From positions 1 through 64,000 of the forward strand of contig JALRMH010000080.1 of assembly GCA_026119935.1 (NCBI GenBank): 64,000 nucleotides of DNA, written 5' to 3'. Source of the DNA: Endothia cerciana (taxonomy: Eukaryota > Ascomycota > Sordariomycetes > Diaporthales > Cryphonectriaceae). Under the pieces are notes generated by a model that was given only the letters and a program-made list of their open reading frames with translations, ran no database searches and was not told the DNA's origin. This document shows positions 30,955 to 42,420 of the stretch, one piece after another. Both the position numbers and the translations under genes were made by a program. The stretch's first letter is position 1; every line of letters starts with the position of its first letter.

Positions 30955-33627
30955 TCTGGTGTTGCTTCCGACTCCCTCTAACCGCACCCGTGCAGTCGAC
31001 GGAGCATCAGGCCTGGATTGGGTATGCCCTGCGGTGAGCTCTCTATGGTCACCTCAAGCCGCTGACCCGGCGCGAGGGCTCGAAGAAAGGTGACCGTGGG
31101 ACAGCGCACTCCCTGTGGTCACGCTCCTTTCCCAATTTGCGGCGAGACTCTTGCTGGACGTCTCGCGGCTTTAAAACGTTGTGACCAAGGTCCTCGGAGA
31201 CAAGAGGGTGACGTGAAACCTTCTAAAAGCCGATTGCGACGCGACCAGAGCCTCTTCGCAATGGCCCCGGACGATGGCACGAGTAGTATATAACCAGGCG
31301 GCGCAAAATTCGCCCGGTTCGATCCGAACCTTAACCGACGCCTCATGCCTCGCGACAGTGCCAGATCTTGGGAGAGCTGAGAAGGGTCCAGGGTCCCGGG
31401 TTTGCGCCGTTGATAGCAGGTCAGCCATTGCCACCAGGGCTCCCTCCTACTATGTTATCCACCACCCCCACGACCTTGTTTCTCCTACAACGTACGCCGA
31501 CGGGGCCGGGGCAAGGGTGGCATCGCCTGACGTTGGCATGGCCTGCGTTGTGATCTCGACCCTGCCTCCTGCGCACGTATCAAGAAATATGGTTCACTAG
31601 CCTCAGGGGTTACATTCCGCTGGGATCTTCTGTCTGCCCCCTTCTTCCATTCAAAGCAAAGGATTCTGCTGGTGAGGGAAATATCTCTTTGGCCCGGCCG
31701 TACATCCATCGAGGTCAACCAGTCCTGACACATCCTCAGACGGCTAGCAGCCGTATACTAACCACTACACGGTGTAGAGTAGATCATAGTCCGTGATCCC
31801 CTCTGAACTAGAAAGAAAAAAAAAAACCACGACCACCACCAGAAAACCAAGTAAGCGTCACCATGTTACAATGCCCGTCTCACCACATGCTAAGAGAACT
31901 CGAATATCCCCGAGTGCTTGCGCTGATTACAGATCCCGCGGCATAGAACCAGGCCCCGGCTAGAAGAAGCCTAGGCTAGCGGATCAATTATCCTTGTGGG
32001 CATGTGTCTGGAGGAAGATTTGGGATCGCTGGATTGCACTCTGGGCTGGGATTGACCCTCACATGTACTGCACCTATCTACCTGCCTATGTAGGTAGAGA
32101 CGTCATCTCGTCACAAGGCCAACACGTGCCCACGCAACCTTAAATGTATATTTAGTGGCCGAAGCTACAGTACGGCCTTCCGGGGGGATTCTTAGCGCAG
32201 AGATAGGCCAGTTACCATTGTCAGCCGTAGTGCAACCTCGTCGAAACTCTTACGAGCGCCCGGATTGAAAACGGGCCACGAAGCCCCGAGCTGATACCCT
32301 GTGTTGGGAGGAGAGGGCATGCGCCAGACCTCGGCCTCACCTGGTGCACCACAGACTCATCTGCAACCTGCCTTGGTGCTTCCGATGGGTATTAGATGCG
32401 AGTTCCTTCGTTACAAAGAAGACATGAGCCCTACGGCTGGCTGCCACTCCATGACGGTGCTCCGGCAAACCACCGATGTTGGCACCGCTCATCCCCTATA
32501 CGAGGCAGGACCTGTCAGGTCCGACAACTGTCACCGCATCTCACGAGGTTCCTGCTACGTCAGGAAAGAAACTTTTCACGAAAGCAAGCCCGTTGGGATT
32601 CTTTCAGGCAGGTCGCCCTCGGCTATTTTGTCCGCAACATGAACAGATCCACAGTGGTCATAACCTTGAGGTTATGTCTATCTTAGTTTGATCCAATCAG
32701 CTGCTGCGAACACACTCTCTACACCCTTGGTGCATCAGGTTGATTGTACTTTTCCGTGCCTTTCAGGCCTGCATTCCTCGGATGTTGTCCGTATTCAGTA
32801 GCTGGGCTGTGATCCTCCTCAACGAGATGCAGGTGAGGTCGCACTGTCGGTGGGCATGACTACATCTGCTGAGATTGTCCTCGGCCTGTTCGAAAGGAAG
32901 TGAATGTGACACGAACCTCTTCGCAATCCGAGATAGGGTCCAGTGAATCACCACTCCATTTGCGGCCAAGGTTTACTTCCATGGTGTAAGCTGTCGCAGA
33001 TATACCTAGGATCTTCGACTGTCGAGGTTGTCGGATGAAGCAGACCTCAGCGTGTCAAAACGCTCAGTTCATATCGATATACCCGGAAGATGACTGCGAA
33101 GTTACCCAGTGTCTCTCCCCCTCCAGTGATCTAGAAACTCAGGCCTACAAGGCTGGGTTCTATAAAGAACGGGCAGGCTGAGAATCTACACAAGCTTGCG
33201 ACCGGACCATTTACATACGTCTATACGACAGGCTTCTCGGACACCAGGGGCCAGAGGTAGCAGCCGCGGGGACCGTCTGGACCATCTTCTCACGGCTGAC
33301 ACGAGATGGTCATCTACTCGCTGGGCGGCTCAAGAAGTATTGCGCGATCCCTTCTTGCAATTGTATTCCCGGGAGTGGGTTCATACAACTCGGGCAGCAA
33401 GTCTAGGTGTAGAAGATATTCACATGCTCCTACATAGTACAGGAGGCGGGGTGAGGGGACCCCTGTCAGATATTGGAACCCCACTACGATGGAGGGGGCT
33501 CCAAAAATCCTCGAGGCATGGTTCAATTCCAACCATCAACCCCGACTGACCACCTACCTGCCCCCGTCATACCATTCTCAGCCGGAGTCACTCCGCGCCC
33601 TTCTTCTGTCGTCTCGATCCTAGCAGT
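30955..33627. other. 2.7 kb gene-poor interval
   Basis: Divergent space between the Zn2Cys6 factor and kti12. No open frame shows a family motif. It holds a tRNA-like relic near 31737-31785, a TATATAA box-like site near 31290 next to the inverted sequence GGTTCGATCCGAACC at 31317-31331, and an A12 run near 31813. A B-box-like GGTTCAATTCC at 33521 has no matching tRNA arms. This could include degraded repeats or unrecognised non-coding RNA. Confidence 0.45.
31702..31785 (-). pseudogene. Possible tRNA-like relic (5' half), GCT loop
   Basis: On the minus strand a D-arm-like TAGTGGTTAGTATA is followed by a four-base-pair stem (ACGG/CCGT) enclosing a seven-base loop CTGCTAG, which would place GCT in the anticodon position. 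A normal T-arm (GGTTCRANYCC) is missing downstream, and the 5' side is a perfect palindrome CTACACCGTGTAG. This may be a truncated or decayed tRNA, or chance resemblance. Confidence 0.25.
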
Positions 33628-34709
33628 ATGCCGGTCAGTACACACATCCTCCTCGTTTGGGTTAGAAAGCTCCTCGAGGCGAGAACTGATCTAGTCCTCC
33701 GCCACAGCTCATAATCGTCACCGGGCTGCCCACCTCGGGTAAATCGACCCGCGCAAACCAGCTCCGCGCGTACCTGACCGAGAAGATCGAATCACAGCCT
33801 CAAGCCCCCAGGTACCGGCTACATCTCATCTCGGACCAGACGCAGTCCATCAGCCGCACCGTCTACGACCTCTCGCCCGAGAAGCTCCCCGCGCACACCC
33901 GCTCCGCAAACGCCTCGGAGAAGGACGCACGTGCCGCGCTGTCGAGCGCCGTGAAGCGCGTGCTCTCCACGAGGGACATCGTGATCCTTGACGGGTCGAA
34001 TTACATCAAGGGCTGGCGGTACCAGCTGTACTGCGAGGCCAAGAACCTGAGCACGCCGAACGTGCTGCTGCAGGTCGGGTGCAGCATCGACAGGGCGAGG
34101 GCTGTCAACGAGAAACGGCTAAGGCGAAGGGAGGAGAGGCGGGCGAGTGGTGAGGACGTCAGCGGTGATGACGAGGCGGCTGAGGGCGCGTACGAGCCGG
34201 GGAACTGGGAGAACCTGGTGTTCCGGTACGAGGAGCCCAACCCTATGAGCCGGTGGGACAGCCCGCTCTTCACCCTGATATGGGAGGACGACGAGGCGCC
34301 GACGCGGAAGGTCTTCGATGATATGTGGGAGGCCATTGCGGGTGAGGGAAGGAAGGCCATCAAGCCCAACCAGGCAGCGGTGCCGAGGAGCAGGGACGCA
34401 GGCGGGGACTATCTCTATGTGCTCGACAGACAGACTCAGGACATCGTAAAGGGTATAACAGAGCAGCAGCCCGACGAGGGTGGTGGGGAGATCAAAGTAT
34501 CACGGGGTGGTGAACCTGGAGGACAGCCGCTCGTTGTGGAGCTGCCAAGCAAGAAGGTTGGACTGCCGCAACTGCAGAGGTACCGGCGTGCCTTCATGAA
34601 CATGAACAGAGGCGGCATCGGCCTCGAAGCAGTCGGTAATATGGCCGTCACGAGGATGAGAGAAAGCTTCGTTGGATATCTCAATGATGCTTTTGATAAA
34701 GACGAGTGA
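33628..34709 (+). CDS. kti12: Elongator-associated ATPase Kti12
   Basis: Kti12 is a P-loop ATPase that binds Elongator and supports wobble-uridine modification of tRNA. Two exons: 33628-33633, coding only Met-Pro, and 33708-34709; 335 residues. The join yields MPLIIVTGLPTSGKST, with the Walker A at residues 8-16. Further family stretches are LHLISDQTQSI, DIVILDGSNYIKGWRYQLYCEAKN, NWENLVFRYEEPNPMSRWDSPLFTLIWEDD and the C-terminal LPQLQRYRRAFMNMN. An Arg/Glu/Asp-rich insert (RRREERRASGEDVSGDDE) lies in the middle. The first exon of six nucleotides is unusually short, but the phase and the family N-terminus leave little choice. It complements ncs2 at the left end in the same tRNA wobble pathway. 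Confidence 0.93.
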
Positions 34710-35691
34710 TCTCGTGAGCAGAGGCGCTGATCCGGTGCAGATCTTTGATTCAATTATGATACCCCTTCGAGCAGTCCAAGTCAACATCCGGACGGACATG
34801 GAGAGACCTCCGAACATGGAGAAGAAGTAGGAGGAGAAGCAGAGGCATAAAAGGTGACCATTTGGATACGAATCTCGTCGAAATCCGCTTCGGACCTACC
34901 GCTCCGGATGGAAGACAAGATCTTAACGAGCAGTCCGATGCGTTTACTGTACGTGCGGTCCACGGTTGCAGCCACTTCCAACCTTGCAAGCTCTTTCCAG
35001 AGTCAGCCGCTTTCATCATTCGAGCCACGTCCTTCGACCTCGTGATGACTTCGTTCAGAATCCGCGTGGAGGGAGGGGCCGAGTGGCGGCAACGCTGGTG
35101 GTTCTGTGCCGGTGAGCTCCCGACCACATATATAGCCCAGCTCAGTTCCATCACAGTGACATGGACAACAGTTAGATAGTCTCATCAGCTCAGATAACTA
35201 GAGGGCTGCGTACGGTCGTTACCCGCGTTGAGACCCTATGCAAAAAACCGCAGAGCCAGAATCTGCATCCGGCACTGATTTCTCAAAGCCTGTTCTCTTG
35301 TTTCCCTGGGGTTGGGGTCTTTTCTTCCCTCGTCACTCTCTTTCTTTTGCTTTTCTTTACACACACACACACACACACACACCCTTTTGGCGGCGGACTG
35401 TAAATCGTTATGCCAGGCCCCTGAGACGGTCTCCTCTGACCTGTCCACTGCGAGACGCAGACTCCACTCGGGCATGTCATCCATCCTACTCTCCCCGTCA
35501 CGCACTCACTCATACCGCACTCACGGAGGGATGAAGCTCGGATTTCGAGACAAGATGTTGAATCTAGCTCTGCGAAGTGCCTATCCTACATCAAAACTTG
35601 AAGATCAAGCCAGCGTCCACCACTTCCAACCTTGGACCACCCCGAGAATTTCTTCGTTATCTTTTGACGCGGCACATCGGTCCCCCTCGGA
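34710..35691. other. Convergent 3' region kti12 / SMP-like gene
   Basis: About 1 kb without a supported gene. Holds an (AC)12 microsatellite at 35359-35382 preceded by a pyrimidine-rich stretch. Plus-strand open frames that run through 35312-36127 are antisense to the SMP-like gene and are not supported. Confidence 0.5.
35359..35382. repeat. (AC)12 microsatellite
   Basis: Twelve AC dinucleotides in non-coding DNA downstream of kti12, following a CT-rich run. Confidence 0.95.
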
Positions 35692-36001
35692 CTACTTCTT
35701 GTCCGCGGTACTGGAAGTTCCCTTGCTGGCCGAGGGATCAATGAGCTGCTTGGCAATCGCGTCCTGCCCAGCGCCAGCGTTAGCGTTGCGGGCAGCAGCG
35801 GCCTGGGCGCGCGCAGCGAAACCGTTGGAGCTCATGTCGCCGCCGTTCTTGGCCTGCCATCAAAGAAGCATCAGTTTACGTGACCTCGATCGCGAACAGT
35901 CAGAGGCACGGAAAGGTCCTCCACGGACTCACCTGGGTAGACTGGATGTGAGCAGCATCACCCATGGTGATACCTCCGCGGGAGTTTTGCTTCTCAGCCA
36001 T
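35692..36001 (-). CDS. Small SMP/LEA-like stress protein, 76 aa
   Basis: Two short exons on the minus strand, 36001-35933 and 35853-35692, give 76 residues. The protein reads MAEKQNSRGGITMGDAAHIQS, TQ joined to AKNGGDMSSNGFAARAQAAA, then RNANAGAGQDAIAKQLIDPS and a Lys end. The pattern I-T-x-x-D-A-A-x-I-Q-S ... F-A-A-R-A-Q-A-A-A matches the SMP (seed maturation protein, LEA group) module found in plants and in small fungal proteins linked to conidia, desiccation or stress. The protein is hydrophilic, Ala/Gly/Asn-rich, without signal peptide or membrane segment, as expected for a LEA-like protectant. The intron (GTGAGT..GGCAG, 79 nt) is clean and the join is at the QSTQ/AKNGG site. Expression timing and protective role are inference. 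Confidence 0.75.
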
Positions 36002-37744
36002 TGTAATCGGAACAGAGTGAATGACTTTGAAGTTCTCAGAGTAGTTGAGTCGAAAGTGATCTCGCGGTCCTGTCTGATATTCGTATGGAAGATGAGAGAG
36101 ATTCATTCCGTTGAGAACCGTCCATGAAATTGGCTGGCTTTTTATACCTGTGAGTGATTGCTGCAGTGGCTACCCAGGTGTTTTCCGTAAGTTTGGTCGC
36201 AAGTTTGGACGCCCACCACAACACAAGTAAGCAAGTCCTACGATTTCCTATTACCAGAAAAATTCCTCAGATTCCCAGAAGGCAAACTAGAAGCAATCAT
36301 GTTTGCCAAGCGTCAGTTTTGGTAGGAGGTGCGAGAAGACACGGAACCTACGGTCCTGGCTGTCAGCTAACTTGGTAGAGGATAGTGGGAACAAATTCTG
36401 AAGGAACTACATGGGTGGTAAGTATCAAATAAAGGGATAGTTGAAGTCACCTCTAATATGATGTCTGTCTCGGGTCCCTCACCAGAATAGTGTACCGGTG
36501 CTCCCAAGAGGTGGTCACCAGACGAAGACCAGCCAGTTTCAGCCCATCTAGATACGTACTGTAGGTCACGCAGCACATTCCATTGTGCCGAGTGATATCC
36601 ACGGCAGGATCCCTATCCAATTGTAGAAGTGAGATCTAAGGTGTAGATTTCGTTTCTTAAAACTAAATTGCGCCTAGTATGCTATATTCTGGTCTCAAAG
36701 ATCCATCACTCCAGGCAATATTTAGACTTGAATGTCATCTGAGATCGAAGCGCTGAACCTAGCGAGAGCCTTCTAGTTACGTACAAAACCTGTTAACATA
36801 TGTCAGGTCCTCTAAATTGGCCAGATGATCACACACGAGGTAAGTGAGATCAATACAGGTAATTCCTGCGCCATATTTAAAGGCTTTCGAACTATCCTTC
36901 ACCAGGGACGGGAGGAAGAAACGGGCCCCTTCGTAATTGCAGGCAGTGGGAATCAAAGCTAAATAAAAAAGATTTCTTCAAACAAAAGAGACAAGTAAGA
37001 CAAGGTTAAGATCCAAGTGCGGGAATTCTGAATGGGGGAAGAAAAGACGAAACTCACTCCCCACCACAGGAAAAAGTATAGAAAGTCCTCGGTGTCTCCT
37101 CGAATGGAACATTACAAAGTTCCATGATCTGGCCCAGAACCGCATTTAGCCGACCTAGCATTATGTTGCGCTTACGGCCTTAAGTAATCCCATCCCTAGG
37201 AGCAACATTGCTTAGAGTGATGCCTCGTTGTCTAAGTATCTTCGGAGGTCAATTCGCCTAGTCGTGTTCGGACGTTGCTGAGATGAAACGAGAGGCCGCT
37301 GCTCACAGTACAGAGGACGCGAACTCTATCATACATCTGCAACAACTCTATTGACTGATACTCGGCAGTGATACCTAGCCTTCATCAATGATGTCGGCAC
37401 AACGCCAGGCTTTCAAGCCGAGTCGAGTATGTCATTCCCCAGAAGTAATTCAACCGCGACCTCTGGTAGAGAGGACCAGGCGCCCACCTCCTTCCACTGT
37501 CAAGCGCGTGACCTATGACTTCCCTATGATGATTTGATCGTCCGTGGAAAGAACGAATCTATATCCATCGCTCTACGTATGTTGCCATCGGGCGGCGGGC
37601 AATACCGATTTGTTTTCTTTACTTTCCGCCATCGATCACAAACAGTCTCAATGAGCTACGGACATATCAACAGATCATTCTATACACCTGGTATACCCGT
37701 CTTCCGTAAACGGTACTCGAATCTTGTTTACAGTCTTCACAAAC
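36002..37744. other. 1.7 kb gene-poor divergent interval
   Basis: Divergent space between the SMP-like gene and the 549-aa gene. The part 36590-37050 is AT-richer than its surroundings. No open frame above 75 codons with any family feature, no RNA gene and no clear repeat is seen. Long promoters would fit a developmentally regulated SMP-like gene. Confidence 0.45.
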
Positions 37745-39459
37745 ATGCCGTCGACGACTGGCACTCCTGTCACGCCACCGGGCAGAGTTGGCTGTTCGAC
37801 CTGCCCTAGAAGCGAAAACGTGACACTCGGATGTAGCAAGAGCATGCCAGCCTGCACCTATGGGTCCCCTAGCCGTAGCCTAGGTCGCCGCTCTCTGGAT
37901 GCAGTCCGCTCTATCAGAGGATCCATCAAGGGACGCCGAGTTCTAGATACCGCCACCAACCAGAAACCAGAAGCTTCCACTATGAGCCTCAGTGCTGAGT
38001 CCAGTCCGGTCGGTCTCACCGCTAAAAAACGATGGTACAATTCCTTCCGCGGGAGGAGCTCGCAGATACCGACTCCCTCGAGCCCTAAGTCTATGCCATC
38101 CACGTTAAAGCGCTCGCGGTTCTTTAGATCCTCGCCGGTCCAGGCTCCAAGTCATGACCCGTCGATTTCCAGTGCACTACAGAGCCAGACATATCGTGTT
38201 CCTCTTCCCAGGCTTGAGCTCCCATCTTTTCAGGCGGAACTGCAGAGAACCTCCATCTTTGGAGCTGTTTCTGAAAAGCCTTGGATCGACACAGGTAGTC
38301 TTTCAAATTCAAAAATAATCTCAACTGCGGACACGCTCGCTGACTGATAAGTACTTAAGACATCCTGATGGAACGTGAAGAGACACCCTTGAAGGAAGTC
38401 TCTCCGTCCCAGTCCGAAATTTCTGGCGAAAAAAAGTCCCCACCACAGACAGCCTTTGTTCCTACCAAGCTGGAAGTCGCGAAGACTATCAACATGGATA
38501 CGGAGATCAAAACATGTATTGCCCCACCCAATACTACTCCAAAGGTCAAGGCACAGGTAACATTCGCCGAGGACAACGATGCGAAGACCGAGCCACGGGT
38601 GATCAGTGCCACCGATGAGCCCGGAAGGGACTCCGAGAACGATCTCCACACCGAATGTGCCCTCTACTACAAAGGCAGCGCGTGGCAGCCTGAGAGAAGG
38701 AGGATCTTTTCAGACGCCACGTCTGCATTGTCTCACTTCGCCGTGCGGCACATGCATAATGAGCATCATCGTTGGAGCAACGTCCTCGTCTGGACTAACG
38801 AGTTGCCTTACACTAGGCCGCAGACGAACCAGACATTCACCGTCTACCCACATTCAGACGGACCTCGTCGCATTGAGATTGAGGAAAAATACGATTTGGA
38901 GTGGGCTTTCATCGCCTTCACAGAAGCCTCCAAGGCGACCAAACTTCCTCCCGTGAAGAGCCAGTACTTATCGGAAGAGGACGACAGACTAATGGCTGCC
39001 GTCAAGAGCATCATTGCAGCAGGGTACCATGTCGACGTGTGGACCTCGCGTGACAGCGAGAACTGGGACTCTGAGATTGAGTGTATTCGAGACTTTGGCA
39101 TGGAGGACGGTATAATCGAGCGGCGGAATGAGCAAGAGGCCGTCGAACGTCGCGAGAGGTACGAAGCCTTCATACAACACGGAGTTGCCGGATTCTTCCA
39201 GGACGACCTCAAGGTATTGGACGACGCAATCAATCGAGCAGTATATGGCGACCAGGACTGGTATGAGAATGAAGAGGGAGATGTCTATGGTTGTGATTAT
39301 GCCTACGACTACGACTATGCCGACGACGGCTATGAGTACGGCCACGAGCCTACGCAGCAGTCTCAGGCGCAGCCTGAGCCGGAGTCGGAACTCAAGGGCT
39401 TCCTTGAGCATCAGGAGGAGACCATCGCAGAAGGTGTGGATGAGGCCCAGGATGAGTAG
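37745..39459 (+). CDS. Unrecognised 549-aa protein, two exons
   Basis: Two long open frames, 37745-38294 and 38360-39459, join in phase through a 65-nt intron (GTAGTC donor, CTGAC/CTGAT branch region, TTAAG acceptor) to give 549 residues. I do not recognise the family. The N-terminal half is Ser/Pro/Arg-rich and probably disordered (RSLGRRSLDAVRSIRGSIKG, SSPKSMPSTLKRSRFFRSS). The C-terminal half looks globular: ALYYKGSAWQPERRRIFSDA, WSNVLVWTNELPYT, DLEWAFIAFTEAS and AGYHVDVWTSRDSENWDSEI. The extreme C-terminus has an acidic Tyr/Asp tract (DYAYDYDYADDGYEYG) and a Gln/Glu tail. No signal peptide or membrane span. The intron is inferred mainly from phase; two separate genes is the alternative, but the second frame would then lack a leader. 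Confidence 0.65.
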
Positions 39460-39793
39460 AGCGAGAAGCCCGAAATCAGTCTTCACTCTGAGGATCTTGA
39501 CATGGCTGACAGGCTTGGAATGACGCCTCTCAAGGATTGGCACGTACGGCTATGAAGCATATGCCAAGATGTGCCGGGCTGGTGTTTGGGAGTACCGTTG
39601 CAAGGCCTTTTTGTCACAAATTTCATTATCACTGCGAACCCGTTGCCTAAAGCTCTATACCGGAACGCGATGCTTCTTATTCGTCCTGTACTCAGATTGA
39701 AATAGCTGACGAAAGAGGCAAGGTGGAAAGGAATTGTTCATTGTTGTTTACACATTCTCTGCTCGTTTCGCCTTCTGATACAGGCCAGAAATA
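39460..39793. other. Convergent 3' region
   Basis: Short tail-to-tail interval between the 549-aa gene and the PPR gene. Nothing beyond 3' UTR sequence is seen. Confidence 0.5.
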
Positions 39794-41929
39794 TCATCCT
39801 GCAGCTGCAAATGCGTCTTCAATCTCTGAATGCCTCCCGCCTCGCACAGACTGCCGAATTCTCCCTCGCCCGAGCTGCTCGTTCTTCGCCATATCCCGTG
39901 ATATGATTTCGTCCATGACTCTACGGCGAATGACGGCAACCTTGTGGTCCTCATCTGTCTTGGAAATGAGGCCCTGCGACAGAATCTTGTCGCTCGTGGC
40001 GACGAATCTCCTCGCCACTTCCATGACCTCCTCGCGATTAGCGTGCGAGCGCTTCCACGCCTCTTGGGGCGATGCGGATGACGTCGTCGCGTCGGAGTAG
40101 CCCAGGTCATTTGTCGCGCGCCTCAGGGGCTCCCAGACACGATCAAGGGCCTTGAGCATCTGCTGTCCATATGCGCGGTTCCCGACCGCCTCGTTGGGAT
40201 ACTTCGTGGTATCCTTGAACTGGCGGTAGCTGCTCGTCGACACCTGCAGGTACAGTTTCATACACCTCGCGTCAGGCACTCTCAGCTTCCTGATCATGGC
40301 GTCGTAGATCATGGTCGCGTTGTCGAATGCATTCTCGTTGAATGCGTCAAAGTGGCAGAGCAACAGCCCGCGTCGATACAGATTGCCGTCGGGAATGTTG
40401 CCTGGCATGCTGACAAGTACCCGTGCGGCTTTTCCGGAGGATGCACCGGTCGACAGGCAGTCGAGGTAGTCGCGGTAGTTGCGCCGGTCCGGTACAATGC
40501 CGTACGTCAGGGTCATGAAGTCCCAGTAACGCGAGGCGAGCTTCGTGCGCTTGTCCTGTGCGAGGGCGCGCATGATGAGGGACAGGGTGTTGTTGCCTGC
40601 AATCTTGAACATGGCCCCGGGTGTGAGATTCTGGGGAGACTCTTGTCGCGGCTCTGACTCAGACTCTGGCGGCCTGGGCCGCTCCGAAGAGAAGTCCTCC
40701 GCCCTGTCAGGCTTTTGGGGTCCCGTTGATGCTGCAAGCTGCTCGAGGACCCCGAGCTCCTCGGACTGCCCTGAGCATTGCGTCTTCTCGGGTTGTTCTC
40801 GCTTCTTCTTCTGCCTGTCGGGGTGGACGAGCCCGGGTTGCCCATCTCGGAGCTTGGAGATACCCAGGACCTCCCCTATAGCCTCAAGAATGGAATCCGT
40901 CTCCTTAGCACTCCCGAGGAGCAGCACTCGACCCATTGCACACATCAGCTCCTCGTCCATAATGATCTTGCCCTTCTTCCAGCGCGTGATCACCTCGTCC
41001 CATACCAACTTGGCACGGGATATCGTCGTCTCGATGCTAGCCTTAATAGCCGGCTCCTGCTCCTTGGGATCCTCGTTCGGGTTCACCTGATTCGACCGCT
41101 GGTGTCGCAAGGCATTGAGGATGATGGTGTAGGTCAGGTTGTTGGGCGCGCGGATACCGCTCGCGGAGCGCAGGGCGACGAACATGGACTCGAGGTCCTG
41201 GGCGCGGGCGCATACGTCCAGCACAGCGTTGAGGTGGATGGTGTTGGGCTTCAGCCGGCTGCTGTTCAGCATTGCATTGTAGATCTTGAGGGCCTCGCCG
41301 ACGGCCAGCTTGGGGTGCTTGGACTCGGCGCAGCCTTTGAAGATGATAGTGTAGGTCTGGGCGTTGGGTAGCTGGGCTCGCTTTTTCATCTATTGTGGTG
41401 TTAGCCCTGGGAATGGTGTGGCAGGACCAGTCCTGACGAGCTGAGGAGGACTCAAGACCGGAGGGGGAGGGGGTTAAGAACCAACATCATTGAACAGCTT
41501 GATAGCAGCCTGTAACTTCTGCTCCTTGAATTGGTACGCTATCAAGTGGTTCCAGCTGACGGTGACCTGCTTGTCCTTGCTGGCTGTCTGGGTCAACAGC
41601 AGGGCCTTGTCAAAGTCCTTCTCGCCCAGCTTCTTGGCCACATTCTCGGCGATGTGATACGGATCCGTGGTGTATTGTAGTTCTTTCTGGGTAGCCCGTT
41701 TTAACCTGTCGAGATTATTCTGCTTCTTGGCCTCCTTATTCCCCTGAGATACAACGTGTTTCTCCGCGACAGCCTCAAACTCGCCCCAATCATCCTGCAG
41801 GTCTCGGTGCCGTATCGAGCTTGTCGCGACGGCCCTCGAGGGCGCAGCCAGTCGACTCTCGGCCGCAGGTAGTCGGCGCAACTGATTTGATATAGCCCTC
41901 CGTGCGCAGGCTCTGCAGACGAGCATCAT
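39794..41929 (-). CDS. Mitochondrial pentatricopeptide repeat (PPR) protein
   Basis: PPR proteins bind organellar RNA or belong to the mitoribosome. Two exons on the minus strand, 41929-41486 and 41389-39794, give 679 residues. The N-terminus (MMLVCRACARRAISNQLRRLPAAESRLAAPSR) is an Arg-rich mitochondrial presequence. The PPR-like helices include VSWNHLIAYQFKEQKLQAAI, KLFND joined to MKKRAQLPNAQTYT, FKGCAESKHPK..GEALKIYNAML, IHLNAVLDVCARAQDLESMF and LTYTIILNALRH. A Lys/Gln/Ser-rich linker (about residues 335-400) separates these from C-terminal repeats (NTLSLIMRALAQDKR, YRDYLDCLSTG). The join at LFND/MKKRAQ is a textbook PPR helix turn, which fixes the intron. A role in mitochondrial translation is likely, but the precise orthologue is not certain. 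Either ATG at 41929 or 41926 could start it. Confidence 0.85.
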
Positions 41930-42420
41930 TGATTGACTCTGTCAGTCCTTTTTGCTGCAGCAGGTGAGCTTGTTGGAGGCTGTCGCAAGCTGCGAGAGGG
42001 ACGAGCAAAGGCGGGACCAAACCAAAAAAAAAAAAAAAAAAGGTTATCCCAATCGGATCCCTGCTCGATGACGGAACCCTGAACGGGTCTGCTCCGCATT
42101 ACCGTCTTTACTGCAGTAGTGATCCTTCCACCGTCTGCTTCGGGTGGTACCGCTGTGACCCGCTGGGAGACAAGGGTTCGCGTTCAGTTCACAGTGCAGT
42201 GCAGGGCGCCTCAAGCACGACGCGTTATGGCAGCACGAGGCGCGTCTTCCCCCCTGCCACTTTAAATCGGTGTCTGTTCCCACCACACTTCTTCCTTGCC
42301 AAAGAACGCACGCACAACATTGATACTCACTTTCAAGAGGCCCCAATTCTTGACTTCCATCCAGGTCAACAGAAACCGTCGACCTCCAAAGACGCTGCGT
42401 GCGGTCAACTTCCTACCACC
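41930..42420. other. Divergent promoter PPR gene / pol1
   Basis: Shared promoter with an A18 run at about 42024-42041 and MCB-type sites at 42220-42247 closer to pol1. A pyrimidine-rich leader precedes the pol1 ATG. No extra gene seen. Confidence 0.55.
42220..42247. promoter_or_regulatory. MCB/MBF-type sites upstream of pol1
   Basis: ACGCGT at 42220-42225 and GGCGCGTC at about 42240-42247 lie about 180-200 nt upstream of the pol1 ATG. DNA polymerase alpha is a classic MBF-controlled S-phase gene in yeasts, so G1/S regulation is plausible; binding is inferred. Confidence 0.6.

Noticed and set aside
31310..31335. GGTTCGATCCGAACC, tRNA T-arm or operator-like inverted repeat
   Set aside because: Does not fit the tRNA B-box end, has no cloverleaf around it, and is a single copy.
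33516..33536. B-box-like GGTTCAATTCC suggesting a tRNA
   Set aside because: The flanking bases do not form a T-stem beyond three pairs, and no A box or acceptor stem lies upstream.
35312..36127. 271-codon plus-strand open frame
   Set aside because: It runs antisense through both exons of the SMP-like gene and translates an AC microsatellite (HTHTHT); no family motif.
38295..38359. Two separate genes in the 549-aa locus
   Set aside because: The frames join in correct phase through a normal-sized intron and the second lacks its own leader; one gene is simpler.
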